Below are positions 26,052 to 34,679 of a stretch of 64,000 nt of DNA, one piece after another. Each line of letters starts with the position of its first letter. Within the stretch, counting starts at the first letter, position 1. The notes below the pieces were generated by a model. That model was not told where the DNA came from. It did not search any database and saw nothing but the letters and a program-made list of their open reading frames with translations. Source of the DNA: Paenibacillus athensensis (GTDB taxonomy: Bacteria > Bacillota > Bacilli > Paenibacillales > NBRC-103111); assembly GCF_004514475.2 (NCBI RefSeq), contig NZ_MYFO02000004.1, positions 186,001-250,000 on the forward strand, in the 5' to 3' direction. Made by a program: the position numbers and the translations under genes.

Positions 26052-27428
26052 ATGAAGGCGATACAGATCAGTTTGCTTCAGGAAGGAACGCCAACGATTT
26101 CGTTGGCGGACGTGCCTAAGCCGGTGGTCGAGCATCCGCAAGAAGCGGTCGTGCGTGTGCTGGCCGTTGGGCTGGACGGGACGGACCGGGAAATTTTGCA
26201 GCAGCATTACGGCGTTCCGCCGGAGGGTGAGGATGCGCTGATTACCGGGCATGAGTCGCTGGGCGTCGTCGTCGAGGCCGGAGCGGACTGCGGGCTTTCG
26301 CCCGGCGATCTGGTGACGGCGCTGGTGCGCCGTCCGTGCAAGGAGCAGTCGTGCGTCAACTGCCGCAACGGCCATGCCGACTTCTGCCAGACGGGCCGTT
26401 ATACCGAGCGCGGCATTCGCGGCGCCAACGGCTTCCTGACCGAGTATTACAAGGAGGAAGGGCGCTACCTGATCCCGATTCCTTCCGATTTGCTCGAAGT
26501 CGGCATGCTGGCCGAGCCCCAGAGCATCGTCGAAAAGGTGTGGGATCAAGTGCAGCGCGTCCAGCAGCGCCTGATCTGGGAGCCGCGCACGGCGCTGGTG
26601 CTTGGCTCCGGGCCGCTCGGGCTGCTGGCTGCGGCGACGTGCCGGCTGCTCGGTCTGGAGACGCACGTCTGGTCGATGTCGCCAGCGGACAGCTTGGCGG
26701 CGCAGCTCGTGCGCGACTGCGGAGCCGAGTACCGGCAGGCGCCGGGCGCCGCAGCCGCAGACGCAGGCGGGGCAGCTGGCGCATCCGGCGGCGCGGCGTC
26801 GCCAGCGGGCGGCAGCGCGGCGGACGGCGCCGGGGAGGCCGGCGAAATCGCTGCCAGCGCGGTGCCCGCCAAGGGCGCGGGCGGCAAGGAGCAGGCGTCG
26901 GCTGCAGCAGCGCCGCAGTCCCCGCCAGCGAAGGGCGCCGCCCCGTCGGGCAGCGGCTCCGGCGCAGCTCTCGGCTCCGGCCTGAGCGCCTACGTCGATT
27001 CGCTGGGCCGGCCGGTCGATCTGATTTTCGAATGCACGGGCTACAGTCCGCTGGCCTTCGAAGCGATGGGAGCGCTTGGTCCGAACGGCGTGCTGGCGCT
27101 GCTCGGGGTCACGCCGGCCGACCGCAAGCTGGAGATTCCGTCCGATGCGCTGAATCAGGAAATTGTGCTCGAAAATAAATGCGTGCTGGGCTCGGTGAAT
27201 GCATCGCGCAAGGATTTCGAGACCGGCCTGTACCGGCTCGGCGAGATGCAGCGCCGCTATCCCGAGCTGCTGGCCGGGCTGATCACCAACCGGCTAAAGC
27301 TGGAGGACGTGCCGCAGCTGGATTTTGCGCAAATTCCGATCAAAGCCGTTGTCGACGTTGTGCCCCAGGCGCAGTGGGCCGATATGGTGAAGCCGTCCAC
27401 CGAGCCGGCGTACAGCTTTTCTGTCTAA
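26052..27428 (+). CDS. Zinc-dependent glucose dehydrogenase-like MDR oxidoreductase with Ala-rich insertion
   Basis: A 458-residue medium-chain dehydrogenase close to archaeal-type glucose 1-dehydrogenases. Catalytic zinc ligands D42 (GTDREI), H67-E68 (TGHESLG) and E155 (AEPQSIVEK) are visible, with the structural zinc cysteines C96, C101, C104 and C112, and the nucleotide motif LGSGPLGLLAA (184-194). The family is usually about 350-365 residues; here about 84 residues of Ala/Gly/Ser/Pro (229-312) are inserted inside the Rossmann domain, between GAEY and YVDSLGRPVDLIFE. ATG 26052 follows GGAGGAGG. Placed after GH15, it may oxidise the released glucose to gluconolactone. Confidence 0.85.
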   Translation: MKAIQISLLQEGTPTISLADVPKPVVEHPQEAVVRVLAVGLDGTDREILQQHYGVPPEGEDALITGHESLGVVVEAGADCGLSPGDLVTALVRRPCKEQSCVNCRNGHADFCQTGRYTERGIRGANGFLTEYYKEEGRYLIPIPSDLLEVGMLAEPQSIVEKVWDQVQRVQQRLIWEPRTALVLGSGPLGLLAAATCRLLGLETHVWSMSPADSLAAQLVRDCGAEYRQAPGAAAADAGGAAGASGGAASPAGGSAADGAGEAGEIAASAVPAKGAGGKEQASAAAAPQSPPAKGAAPSGSGSGAALGSGLSAYVDSLGRPVDLIFECTGYSPLAFEAMGALGPNGVLALLGVTPADRKLEIPSDALNQEIVLENKCVLGSVNASRKDFETGLYRLGEMQRRYPELLAGLITNRLKLEDVPQLDFAQIPIKAVVDVVPQAQWADMVKPSTEPAYSFSV

Positions 27429-27487
27429 GCCGGTGCCAGCCCGGATCTGAGCTGGCTTGCCTGCAGTTGCCGCTGTACATCGGATCA

Positions 27488-27509
27488 GAACCCTGCGGGG
27501 TTCTTTTTT
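27488..27509 (+). terminator. Terminator of the GH15-glucose dehydrogenase unit
   Basis: GAACCC-TGCG-GGGTTC hairpin followed by six T residues, 60 bases after the stop. Confidence 0.9.
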
Positions 27510-27542
27510 ATCGGCTGAATGATGGCGCTTTCAAAGTGGAAA

Positions 27543-27571
27543 TAGACTTCCCGTCGAACTTTTTTTATAAT
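27543..27571 (+). promoter_or_regulatory. Promoter of the bdbC-like gene
   Basis: TAGACT (27543-27548), a 17-base spacer and a perfect TATAAT (27566-27571), about 60 bases before the start. Confidence 0.6.
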
Positions 27572-27631
27572 GGGAAAAGAAAACGTCGATGGAAGTATGT
27601 TGTTCCATAAAAAAGGAGGCTTGGGAACGCA

Positions 27632-28060
27632 ATGACAGGCTGGAGGCTCTGGATGAAAAACAACGGCATGCACGTTTCCTGGATGCTGGCGCTGGTCGCG
27701 ACGCTCGGCAGCTTGTATTTTTCCGAAATCATGAATTTTCTGCCGTGCAAGCTGTGCTGGTATCAACGGATTTTGATGTATCCGCTCGTCGTGATTCTGG
27801 GCATCGCTTCGGTGCGCAAGGATTACAAGCTGACGATTTACGTGCTGCCGCTGACGATCTGGGGCGCTTGTATTTCGATTTACCACGTGCTGCTGCAGGA
27901 GGGCGTGTTTCATGAAGCCGCGACGGCTTGCGGTCCGGTGCCGTGCGACGTTGATTACCTGAACTGGCTCGGCTTTATCACGATTCCGATGCTGGCGGGT
28001 ACCGCGTTTATTTTGATCACGATTGTGCAGTGGATGACCTGGCGCGCGACTCGCGTTTAA
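27632..28060 (+). CDS. bdbC: Disulfide bond formation protein B (BdbC/DsbB family)
   Basis: A 142-residue, four-helix membrane protein. The quinone-coupled CKLC pair (C39, C42) is followed by WYQRILMYPL, and the second periplasm-side pair is CGPVPC (C100, C105) with the family's DYLNWLGFITIPMLA ending. It reoxidises a thiol-disulfide oxidase (BdbD in Bacillus) and so promotes disulfides in exported proteins. No bdbD is next to it. AAGGAGG lies 12 bases before ATG 27632; ATG 27653 is a less likely start. Confidence 0.93.
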   Translation: MTGWRLWMKNNGMHVSWMLALVATLGSLYFSEIMNFLPCKLCWYQRILMYPLVVILGIASVRKDYKLTIYVLPLTIWGACISIYHVLLQEGVFHEAATACGPVPCDVDYLNWLGFITIPMLAGTAFILITIVQWMTWRATRV

Positions 28061-28102
28061 ACGGGTCAAGCCTTGCGTGTTACGTTTTTTGTTTGTCAAG
28101 CA

Positions 28103-28138
28103 GCGACCGCTGCCGGCTCAGCCGGGCGGTCGTTTTTT
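28103..28138 (+). terminator. Terminator of the bdbC-like gene
   Basis: GCGACCG...CGGTCGT arms with an inner CCGGC/GCCGG pair, followed by six T residues. Confidence 0.88.
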
Positions 28139-28272
28139 GTCGTTGACGGAGGGGCGAAGCTACCGGAAATTTGTCGAATGTGAACGACGAACTGGCTGAT
28201 GCGGCAGGTTTTTGTCTATGCCTGTCGAATAAGAAAAGGGATTGCCAAATTCCGTAAGCGAGAGGTGTCCCG

Positions 28273-29217
28273 ATGGATAGACGACGTTCTCTTACCGCCC
28301 CGCTGCTTCTAGTCATGCTGAGCGCAACGCTGGCCGGCTGTGCCGGGCAGGGGCCGACCGCCGCTTCAGGCAGCTCCGGCGCTGCGACTGCAACCCCGCC
28401 GACGCCGACGGCTACGGTCGTTCCGACCCCTGTGCCTACAGCCACGCCCACGCCTGAGCCGACCGCTACGCCAACGGCTACGCCCTCGCCAACTCCGACG
28501 GTGAAGCCCACGGTCAAACCCGCGGCCAAAGGCGAGCTTGCTCCGCTTTCCTGGTATTATATGAAAAAGAAAACCGGGCAAGTGCCTGATTTTCCCCGAG
28601 ATACGAAGTCGTTTACGCCGGATATGAAGGCTGTCTGGGTCGGCACCGGCAAAAAGGTCTATTTGACGATCGATGCGGGCGGCCCGCTGATCGACGTCGA
28701 TTTGATGCTCAAGTCGCTCAAGGATAACGACGTCAAGGCGAATTTTTTTATCTCCGGCAACAATATCAAAAACAATCCCGACTACTTGAAGCGGCTCGTC
28801 GCCGACGGGCATTTGATCGCCAATCATACGATGACGCACAAGGATTTCAACGAGCTGACCGACGAGCAGATTTTGCAGGAAATCAGCGGCTTCGAGCAGC
28901 TGTACAAGCAGATTACCGGCCAGGAGGTCGTGAAGTTTTTCCGCTTTCCGTACGGTCATTACAACATGCACAATTTGCAGCTCGTGTCCTCGCTTGGCTA
29001 CACGTCCGTGTTCTGGTCGACAGCGATGCGGGACTGGGAGCCGCGCAAGAACGGCGCAGACGATCCGTATAACGATATTATGAACAATTTGCACGACGGC
29101 AACGTCATTTTAATGCACCAGGGCTCGAAGGAAAATATGGAAGCGCTTGATCGTATTTTGAAGGATGTGAAAGCGAAGGGCTACGAGTTCGGGCTGGTGA
29201 GCGAGCTGCAGGGATAG
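28273..29217 (+). CDS. PdaA-like polysaccharide deacetylase lipoprotein
   Basis: A 314-residue lipoprotein: signal with lipobox LAGC (lipidated C23), a Thr/Pro-rich spacer (about 36-84, TPTPEPTATPTA type), then a NodB deacetylase domain. Motifs: TIDAGG (D134), NHTMTH (H185, H189), RFPYG and ILMHQGS. The region SWYYMKKKTGQVPDFP upstream of the domain and the overall length of the catalytic part resemble PdaA, which removes acetyl from muramic acid during spore cortex formation. The second Asp of the usual TFDDG motif is replaced by Ala; PdaA also deviates there. Probably acts on peptidoglycan outside the membrane. Confidence 0.87.
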   Translation: MDRRRSLTAPLLLVMLSATLAGCAGQGPTAASGSSGAATATPPTPTATVVPTPVPTATPTPEPTATPTATPSPTPTVKPTVKPAAKGELAPLSWYYMKKKTGQVPDFPRDTKSFTPDMKAVWVGTGKKVYLTIDAGGPLIDVDLMLKSLKDNDVKANFFISGNNIKNNPDYLKRLVADGHLIANHTMTHKDFNELTDEQILQEISGFEQLYKQITGQEVVKFFRFPYGHYNMHNLQLVSSLGYTSVFWSTAMRDWEPRKNGADDPYNDIMNNLHDGNVILMHQGSKENMEALDRILKDVKAKGYEFGLVSELQG

Positions 29218-29409
29218 CGGCGAAAAGGCGAGGCTTGGCCTGCAAGCGGCTGCAAAGCCCGCAGGGCCGGCACGACTGCCTTCCGCCAAGCTTTTAGGGT
29301 GGGAATATGCGCCGAAATCTGATAAGATTACCTAGGTACGTTTCGGCTTGTACGTTCATATTCTAACGATGTGGCTCCACCTATTAACCGGCAAAGGAAG
29401 CGTATATTT

Positions 29410-30219
29410 GTGCAGCAAGCGATAGCTATTCTCGACTCCGGCGTCGGAGGATTAACGGTAGTAAAAGAAGTGATGCGTCAGCTTCCGCAGGAGAAAGTGA
29501 TTTATTTCGGCGATACCGCGCGCAGTCCCTACGGACCGCGGCCAGCCGACGAGGTGCGAACCTTTACCAAGCAAATTGTCGACTATTTGATTCAATTCAA
29601 TCCGAAAATGATTGTGATTGCCTGCAACACGGCAACTGCCGTAGCTATAGACGAAATTCGCGCCAGCGTATCGGTGCCCGTACTCGGGGTAATTTCGCCG
29701 GGCGCGCGCGCGGCGATCAAGACGACGCGCAGCGGCGTCGTCGGCGTTATCGGCACCGAAGGGACCATTCGCAGCAAAGCGTATGAGCAGGCGCTGCGCA
29801 CTATTTCGCCGAACATTCAGGTGTACAGCGAATCGTGCCCGTTGCTGGCCCCGTTTGTGGAAAAGGGGCTGTTCCAGGGAGACGAGGCGTTCCATGTCGT
29901 GGAGCAGTCGTTGCGTCCGCTGTATGGCAAGCCCATCGACTGTCTGATTCTCGGCTGCACGCATTATCCGTTCCTGACTCCGGTCATCTCGCGGGTGATG
30001 GGACCGGACGTGACGCTGATTTCTTCGGCGGACGAGACGGCGCGGGAAATCAGCACGATTCTGTATCATCGCGGCATGCTGGCGGCTTCCGGCGTGACGC
30101 CGATTCACCAGTTTTTTTGCAGCGGCGAGCCGGAGCTGTTCAAGCGGATCGCGCAGACCTGGCTGCGCGAGCAAATTTCCATTACGCCGGTGGTGTGGCA
30201 GGTGCCGAACATCATTTGA
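29410..30219 (+). CDS. racE: Glutamate racemase
   Basis: A 269-residue cofactor-independent racemase producing D-glutamate for peptidoglycan. The N-terminal ILDSGVGGLTV holds catalytic D9; the two catalytic cysteines are C72 (VIACNTAT) and C183 (ILGCTHYPFL). GDTARSPYGPR is also typical. GTG 29410 follows AAAGGAAG and starts right at the family's N-terminus; earlier in-frame codons would add an unsupported tail. A terminator lies 22 bases after the stop. It sits between a PdaA-like deacetylase and an M14 endopeptidase, all wall-related. Confidence 0.95.
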   Translation: MQQAIAILDSGVGGLTVVKEVMRQLPQEKVIYFGDTARSPYGPRPADEVRTFTKQIVDYLIQFNPKMIVIACNTATAVAIDEIRASVSVPVLGVISPGARAAIKTTRSGVVGVIGTEGTIRSKAYEQALRTISPNIQVYSESCPLLAPFVEKGLFQGDEAFHVVEQSLRPLYGKPIDCLILGCTHYPFLTPVISRVMGPDVTLISSADETAREISTILYHRGMLAASGVTPIHQFFCSGEPELFKRIAQTWLREQISITPVVWQVPNII

Positions 30220-30240
30220 GCGGCGGGCTGGCCGGACATA

Positions 30241-30277
30241 GCCGGACGTTTCCTTACGGGGAGCGTCCGGCTTTTTT
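30241..30277 (+). terminator. Terminator of racE
   Basis: Perfect 8-bp stem GCCGGACG/CGTCCGGC followed by six T residues. Confidence 0.92.
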
Positions 30278-30373
30278 GCTTTGGCGAGTCGGCCGCGCAT
30301 GAACAGCTTTGACGCCGCATATGCATAAAGGTGCGCAAGCTGACTGACAGCGGAGAGAAAGGAGACGAGGCAG

Positions 30374-31297
30374 ATGACGGCATACACGTATGAGCGGTTG
30401 TGTGCGGAAATGCGACGTTTGGCGCTGAGGTATCCGTTTTTGGGCTTTCACACGATCGGCAGCAGCGTGCTGGGCAAGCCGATCCCGGCCATCCGGCTTG
30501 GCACGGGAGCCGTGCCGGTCCATATCAATGCGGCGTGCCACGCCAATGAGTGGATAACGACGCCGCTTTCGATGCGTTTTCTGGAGGAGGCGTCGCAGGC
30601 TTATGCGTCAGGCGTGATATGGCGCGGCCGCGCGTTGCGCGAGGTGCTGGCCGATGTGACGCTGTGGCTCGTACCGATGGTCAATCCGGACGGTGTCGAT
30701 TTGGTCCAGCGCGGCGCTTGGCCCGGGCAGCCCTACAGCGAGCAGCTGCTGATCTGGAACGGCGGCTCGGAGGATTTTCGCAGCTGGAAGGCGAATGTGC
30801 GCGGCGTTGATTTGAACGACCAGTTTCCGGCACACTGGGAGGAGGAACAGGCGCGACGCGGGCGCGAAGGGCCGGGCGAACGCGATTACGGCGGCGAAGC
30901 ACCGCTGTCCGAGCCGGAGGCGTTGGCGCTGTTTCGGCTGACAGAGGCGCTGGATTTTGAACTGGTAGTTTCGCTGCACACGCAGGGGCAGGAAATTTAC
31001 TGGAATTACCGCGATTGCGAGCCCCCGGATGCCGAAATTAGCGCCGAGCGACTGGCCCAAGCAAGCGGTTATGCCGCGGTCAAGCTCAGCGGCAGCGATG
31101 CCGGGTACAAGGACTGGTTTATTCAGCAGTTCCGGCGTCCGGGATTTACGGTTGAGGTCGGCTTGGGCGAGAATCCGCTGCCGTTCTCTGAGCTGCCTGT
31201 TTATTATGAAGAGCTGGCTCCGCTGCTGCTGGAGGCGCTTGACATAGGCCGGGAGCGGGCCGGCAGGCGCGCTGGGACGCAGCTGCGCCGCGACTGA
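30374..31297 (+). CDS. M14 family zinc carboxypeptidase, gamma-D-glutamyl-diamino acid endopeptidase type
   Basis: A 307-residue protein with the M14 zinc site H56-x2-E59 (CHANEWITT) and H202 (SLHTQG), and general base E261 (TVEVGLGENPLP). NPDGVDLVQRG and RGVDLNDQFPA are typical of the M14C/YqgT group that cuts the gamma-D-Glu-diamino acid bond in muropeptides. There is no signal peptide, implying recycling of imported wall peptides in the cytoplasm or release at sporulation. ATG 30374 follows GAAAGGAG at 11 bases. Confidence 0.9.
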   Translation: MTAYTYERLCAEMRRLALRYPFLGFHTIGSSVLGKPIPAIRLGTGAVPVHINAACHANEWITTPLSMRFLEEASQAYASGVIWRGRALREVLADVTLWLVPMVNPDGVDLVQRGAWPGQPYSEQLLIWNGGSEDFRSWKANVRGVDLNDQFPAHWEEEQARRGREGPGERDYGGEAPLSEPEALALFRLTEALDFELVVSLHTQGQEIYWNYRDCEPPDAEISAERLAQASGYAAVKLSGSDAGYKDWFIQQFRRPGFTVEVGLGENPLPFSELPVYYEELAPLLLEALDIGRERAGRRAGTQLRRD

Positions 31298-31377
31298 CAA
31301 GCTGCTGCAAGTCGGCCAGGCCGGCTGCGAACCGATTCGTCCACTCCTCATATATTGGGTATGAAGGAGGAGTGGAG

Positions 31378-31590
31378 ATGGCCGGTAAAGGAAAAGGAAG
31401 CAAGTCCAAGCTGAAAAAGGACATTTCTTCGTCCCGCCCGCAGTATGCCATGCGGATCGTCGAATCGGCGACCTGCGCCGCCTGCACCCAGATGTGCTCG
31501 CGGGGACAGCGCTATCTGGAGGCGATGTCGCAGCCGGGAGCCGTCGGCAAGGGCGTCCCTTGTATTTTGACGAAAAAACGGATCAACTGA
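31378..31590 (+). CDS. Small basic protein with CxxCxxxC cluster, unknown
   Basis: A 70-residue protein: Lys/Gly/Ser-rich start (GKGKGSKSKLKKD), then a core with ATCAACTQMCSRG and a last Cys in GKGVPCILTKK. Four cysteines in this spacing could bind a metal such as zinc. AAGGAGG lies 7 bases before ATG 31378, a strong site. It is not in a recognised family. The M14 gene ends 80 bases upstream and a YdcF-like gene starts 57 bases downstream. Confidence 0.72.
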   Translation: MAGKGKGSKSKLKKDISSSRPQYAMRIVESATCAACTQMCSRGQRYLEAMSQPGAVGKGVPCILTKKRIN

Positions 31591-31647
31591 TCTGAAATTG
31601 AACACGAGCGCCGGATGCCGCGTCTATATGCGTAAGAGGTGAAAGCG

Positions 31648-32322
31648 ATGAAGCTTCGATCCCATCTGCGCAAGGGCATCCTTTTTTTATGGCTTGCGGC
31701 TGGCATTGGCGCGTTGACGGTCTGGACGGTTAGCAGCGGAATCAGCCGCGGCATGGCTCCCTATATCGTCTCTGCCGGACAAGCGCCTGTAGCCGATGCG
31801 ATTCTCGTGCTCGGCGCTTATGTCCGGCCGAACGGCGAGCCTTCCGGCATGCTGGCGGACAGGCTGGAGACGGCGCTGCAGCTGTATGAGGCCGGGGCAG
31901 CGCCGAAAATTCTCGTCAGCGGCGACCACGGCCGCAAGGAGTATGACGAAGTGAACACCATGCGCGAATATTTGGAGCAGCGCGGCGTGCCGTCCGCGAG
32001 CATTTTTATGGATCACGCCGGCTTCAGCACTTATGAGAGCATGTACCGCGCCCGCGACATTTTTCAGGTGCGCGAGGTCACCGTGGTGACGCAGGGCTAC
32101 CACCTGCCACGGGCTTTGTTTGCGGCCCGGCAGCTTGGTCTGAACGCGCACGGCGTAGCCGCCGATCTTCACCGCTATGGCGGGATGCCCCGCTTCGAAG
32201 CGCGCGAAGTCGTCGCCCGTGCCAAGGATGCGCTGTATGCCGGTGTGCTGCGGCCCAAGCCGACCTTTCTCGGCCGCGAAATTCCGATTACCGGCGACGG
32301 GCGGGCCACGCATGACCGCTAG
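31648..32322 (+). CDS. YdcF/SanA family (DUF218) membrane-anchored protein
   Basis: A 224-residue protein with one N-terminal membrane segment (ILFLWLAAGIGALTVWTV) and a DUF218 Rossmann-like domain: ADAILVLGAYVRPNG, KILVSGDHGRKEYDEVNTMREYL, FSTYESMYRARDIF and VTQGYHLPRALFAARQLG. SanA, ElyC and YdcF relatives affect wall integrity and vancomycin sensitivity in other bacteria; the reaction is not established. ATG 31648 follows AAGAGGTG, preferred over GTG 31639. A bidirectional terminator follows. Confidence 0.88.
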   Translation: MKLRSHLRKGILFLWLAAGIGALTVWTVSSGISRGMAPYIVSAGQAPVADAILVLGAYVRPNGEPSGMLADRLETALQLYEAGAAPKILVSGDHGRKEYDEVNTMREYLEQRGVPSASIFMDHAGFSTYESMYRARDIFQVREVTVVTQGYHLPRALFAARQLGLNAHGVAADLHRYGGMPRFEAREVVARAKDALYAGVLRPKPTFLGREIPITGDGRATHDR

Positions 32323-32351
32323 CGAACGGCACATAGCGGCGCGGCAAGCGC

Positions 32352-32391
32352 AAAAAAACGTCAGAGAGCTCAGCTCCCTGACGTTTTTTTT
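32352..32391. terminator. Bidirectional terminator between ydcF-like and MFS genes
   Basis: AAAAAAACGTCAG and CTGACGTTTTTTT pair over 13 bp around a 13-base loop, giving a T run on both strands for the two converging genes. Confidence 0.92.
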
Positions 32392-32408
32392 GAATGGCTT
32401 GCGCGACC

Positions 32409-33989
32409 TTACAGCATTTCCGGCTCGCGCTTCAGCAGCTCGGCGGTCGTGCCGTCGTCGGATTTTTTCATCCGTTCCTTGCCCATGAACAGACCGGCCA
32501 CCAGACCGATCAAGACGAAGACGATGCCGCTGGCAAAAACAATCGTCACCGAGTGAGCCAGCACACCGCGTACACCGGCGAGCAGCTCAGGCGGCATTTG
32601 TGCCCGGGCATCGGCGTTCAGCAGCATTTGCGGATTGGCGAATTTGCCGAGCACCTCGGCAGGAATTTGCGGCAGCTTGCCAGCCAGCTCCTGCAAGCCG
32701 CCGTTCATTTTGCTGGTCATCAGCGCACCCATGACAGATACGCCCAGCGTCGCGCCGATCGAGCGGAAGAACTGCGTCGACGATGTAGCTACACCGCGCT
32801 GCTCGCGAGGTACGGCGCTTTGCGCAGCGATGGTCAGGACCGGCATCAACGCCCCCATGCCAAGACCTGTAATGATCATGTAGAAGACGACGGTCATGTT
32901 GGTCGTATCAACGGTCATTTGCGACATCAGTACAAAGCCAAGTGTCATAATGAGCATGGATACGGTAATGATAACGCGGTAAGGCAGCTTCGTAATCAAA
33001 CGGCCGCCAACGATGCTCGAAGCGATCAGCGACAGCATCAAGGGGGTCAGGATATAGCCTGCTTTCGACGCAGATTCGCCGATAACGCCTTGCACAAACA
33101 GCGGGATGTACGTAATCGCGCCGAACATGCCAATGCCCATAAAGAAGCCGACCACACTCGAGACGGAAATAGCCCGTTTTTTGAACAGAAACAGCGGAAT
33201 GATCGGTTCCTTGACCTTGGATTCAATCCAGATGAATGCAGCGATCAGCACGGCTGCTGCCGAGAACAGCCCGATAATTTGTGGCGAAGCCCAAGCGTAA
33301 TGCGTCCCTGCGCCGGTTTCATCACCGCCGCCAAGTACCAATGCAAGCAGCAGGGAAACGATGGCGCCGGATAGGACAATCGCACCGCCCCAGTCGACGG
33401 AACGCTTCTCGGTGCTTTTTGTTTCTTTCAGCGAAGCGGCGAGAATAATCGCGCCGACAATGCCAAACGGCAGGTTGACATAGAAAATCCAGTGCCAGTT
33501 CAAGTGATCGACGAGGAAGCCGCCGACAGCCGGTCCAACAACACTGGAAAGGCCGAACACGGCGCCGAATACGCCTTGCATTTTACCGCGGCGCTCCGGC
33601 GGGAAGATATCGCCGATAATCGTCATCGCGACCGGCATCAGCGCGCCTGCGCCGATCCCTTGAATCGCGCGGAAGACGATCAGCTCGGTCATGTTTTGCG
33701 ACAGGCCGCACAACGCCGAACCGACGAGGAAAAAGCCCATACCGATCAAATAAATCAGCCTGCGGCCGTACAAGTCGGCCAGCTTGCCGAAAATCGGCAC
33801 TGATGTCGTCGAAGTCAGCATGTAGATCGAGAATACCCAGCTATACAGCGAAAGTCCGTGCAAATCTGAAATGACGGTCGGCATCGCCGTTGATACGATC
33901 GTTTGATCAAGCGATGAGAGCAAGAGGCCCAGCATCAATCCGACGACGATCCATCGGAGCTGCTTAGGCGAAATCGCAGTTTGGTTCAT
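32409..33989 (-). CDS. MFS multidrug exporter, DHA2 (EmrB/QacA) family
   Basis: A 526-residue transporter with 14 predicted membrane segments. Motif A GKLADLYGRRLIYL, motif C region VGPAVGGFLVDHL and the N-terminal LDQTIVSTAMPTVISDL, which carries the D-x-T/N motif of the 14-TM drug:proton antiporters, are clear. It would export drugs or toxic compounds in exchange for protons. It is transcribed with the upstream marR-type gene, 52 bases away, which is probably its repressor. AAGGAGTGG precedes ATG 33989; in-frame codons upstream are unlikely. Confidence 0.92.
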   Translation of the reverse strand: MNQTAISPKQLRWIVVGLMLGLLLSSLDQTIVSTAMPTVISDLHGLSLYSWVFSIYMLTSTTSVPIFGKLADLYGRRLIYLIGMGFFLVGSALCGLSQNMTELIVFRAIQGIGAGALMPVAMTIIGDIFPPERRGKMQGVFGAVFGLSSVVGPAVGGFLVDHLNWHWIFYVNLPFGIVGAIILAASLKETKSTEKRSVDWGGAIVLSGAIVSLLLALVLGGGDETGAGTHYAWASPQIIGLFSAAAVLIAAFIWIESKVKEPIIPLFLFKKRAISVSSVVGFFMGIGMFGAITYIPLFVQGVIGESASKAGYILTPLMLSLIASSIVGGRLITKLPYRVIITVSMLIMTLGFVLMSQMTVDTTNMTVVFYMIITGLGMGALMPVLTIAAQSAVPREQRGVATSSTQFFRSIGATLGVSVMGALMTSKMNGGLQELAGKLPQIPAEVLGKFANPQMLLNADARAQMPPELLAGVRGVLAHSVTIVFASGIVFVLIGLVAGLFMGKERMKKSDDGTTAELLKREPEML

Positions 33990-34041
33990 AGTTTCTTTCC
34001 ACTCCTTGTCTTTGGGGTGCGCTCGGGAGCGCAAGCCGGCT

Positions 34042-34479
34042 TTACAACAAGCTGTTCAGCTTGCGGAACGAGTCCAGCATCGTTTGCAAATCGTCTTTTT
34101 CCATTTGTCCAAAAATTTCAGCGAGCCGCTGCAGCCGGTCCTGCTTCAGCTTCTCGGCGACCTCGCGCCCTTGGTCCGTCAGCGTAAACTGTACGACGCG
34201 CCGGTCCTCTTCGGAGCGGGTGCGATGGATCAGCCCGTATTCCACCAGTTTGTCGGAGAGCCCGGTAACCGCGCCGGACGTGACGCCAAGCTTGGCGACG
34301 ATGTCCGAAGCCGTGCACATTTGATGCTGATACACGTTCATCAGTAAAAACACGTGACCTGTGGAAAGCGGGTGCTCAAATTGCGGCATCACCATGCGAT
34401 CCTTAATTTTCTTGCCCAACTGCTCCAGCAAGCCAAGCAGCTCCTGCATCGTTTCCTTGTTGTCCGGATGGGACGGCAC
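34042..34479 (-). CDS. MarR family transcriptional regulator
   Basis: A 145-residue winged-helix protein: recognition region CTASDIVAKLGVTSGAVTGLSDKLVEYGLIHRTRSEEDRRVVQFTLTDQGRE (about residues 55-105) with the typical DRR wing. It starts at GTG 34479 behind AGGAGGTG and precedes the MFS exporter gene. Direct and inverted TTAGTGAC elements 33-60 bases upstream of its start are probable operators for autoregulation. The inducer is likely to be an exported compound. Confidence 0.92.
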   Translation of the reverse strand: MPSHPDNKETMQELLGLLEQLGKKIKDRMVMPQFEHPLSTGHVFLLMNVYQHQMCTASDIVAKLGVTSGAVTGLSDKLVEYGLIHRTRSEEDRRVVQFTLTDQGREVAEKLKQDRLQRLAEIFGQMEKDDLQTMLDSFRKLNSLL

Positions 34480-34511
34480 AGGAACACCTCCTTCTTTTAA
34501 GAGTAGAAATA

Positions 34512-34539
34512 CTTAGTGACAGAATATCTTAGTGACTAA
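34512..34539. promoter_or_regulatory. Probable MarR operator pair
   Basis: CTTAGTGAC occurs at 34512-34520 and again at 34528-34536. The second copy extends into the perfect palindrome TTAGTGACTAA (34529-34539). The 16-base spacing and the position just upstream of the marR start suggest repressor binding over the promoter. Confidence 0.65.
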
Positions 34540-34679
34540 AATAATGAATGAGTTAAATATACGCCTGCTGCTGGAAGAAGTCAATATTCAATTTTATAAA
34601 AAAGCGAGATGAATCCTGCACAAAACGGGTATATAATGAAAGAAGACAGTCCAAGCCGACAAAAAGGAGCTGGAGCCCG

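Noticed and set aside
29218-29409. GCTTGGC/GCCAAGC as a terminator before racE
   Set aside because: The arms are 50 bases apart with a long unpaired loop and only four T residues; too weak to list as a terminator.
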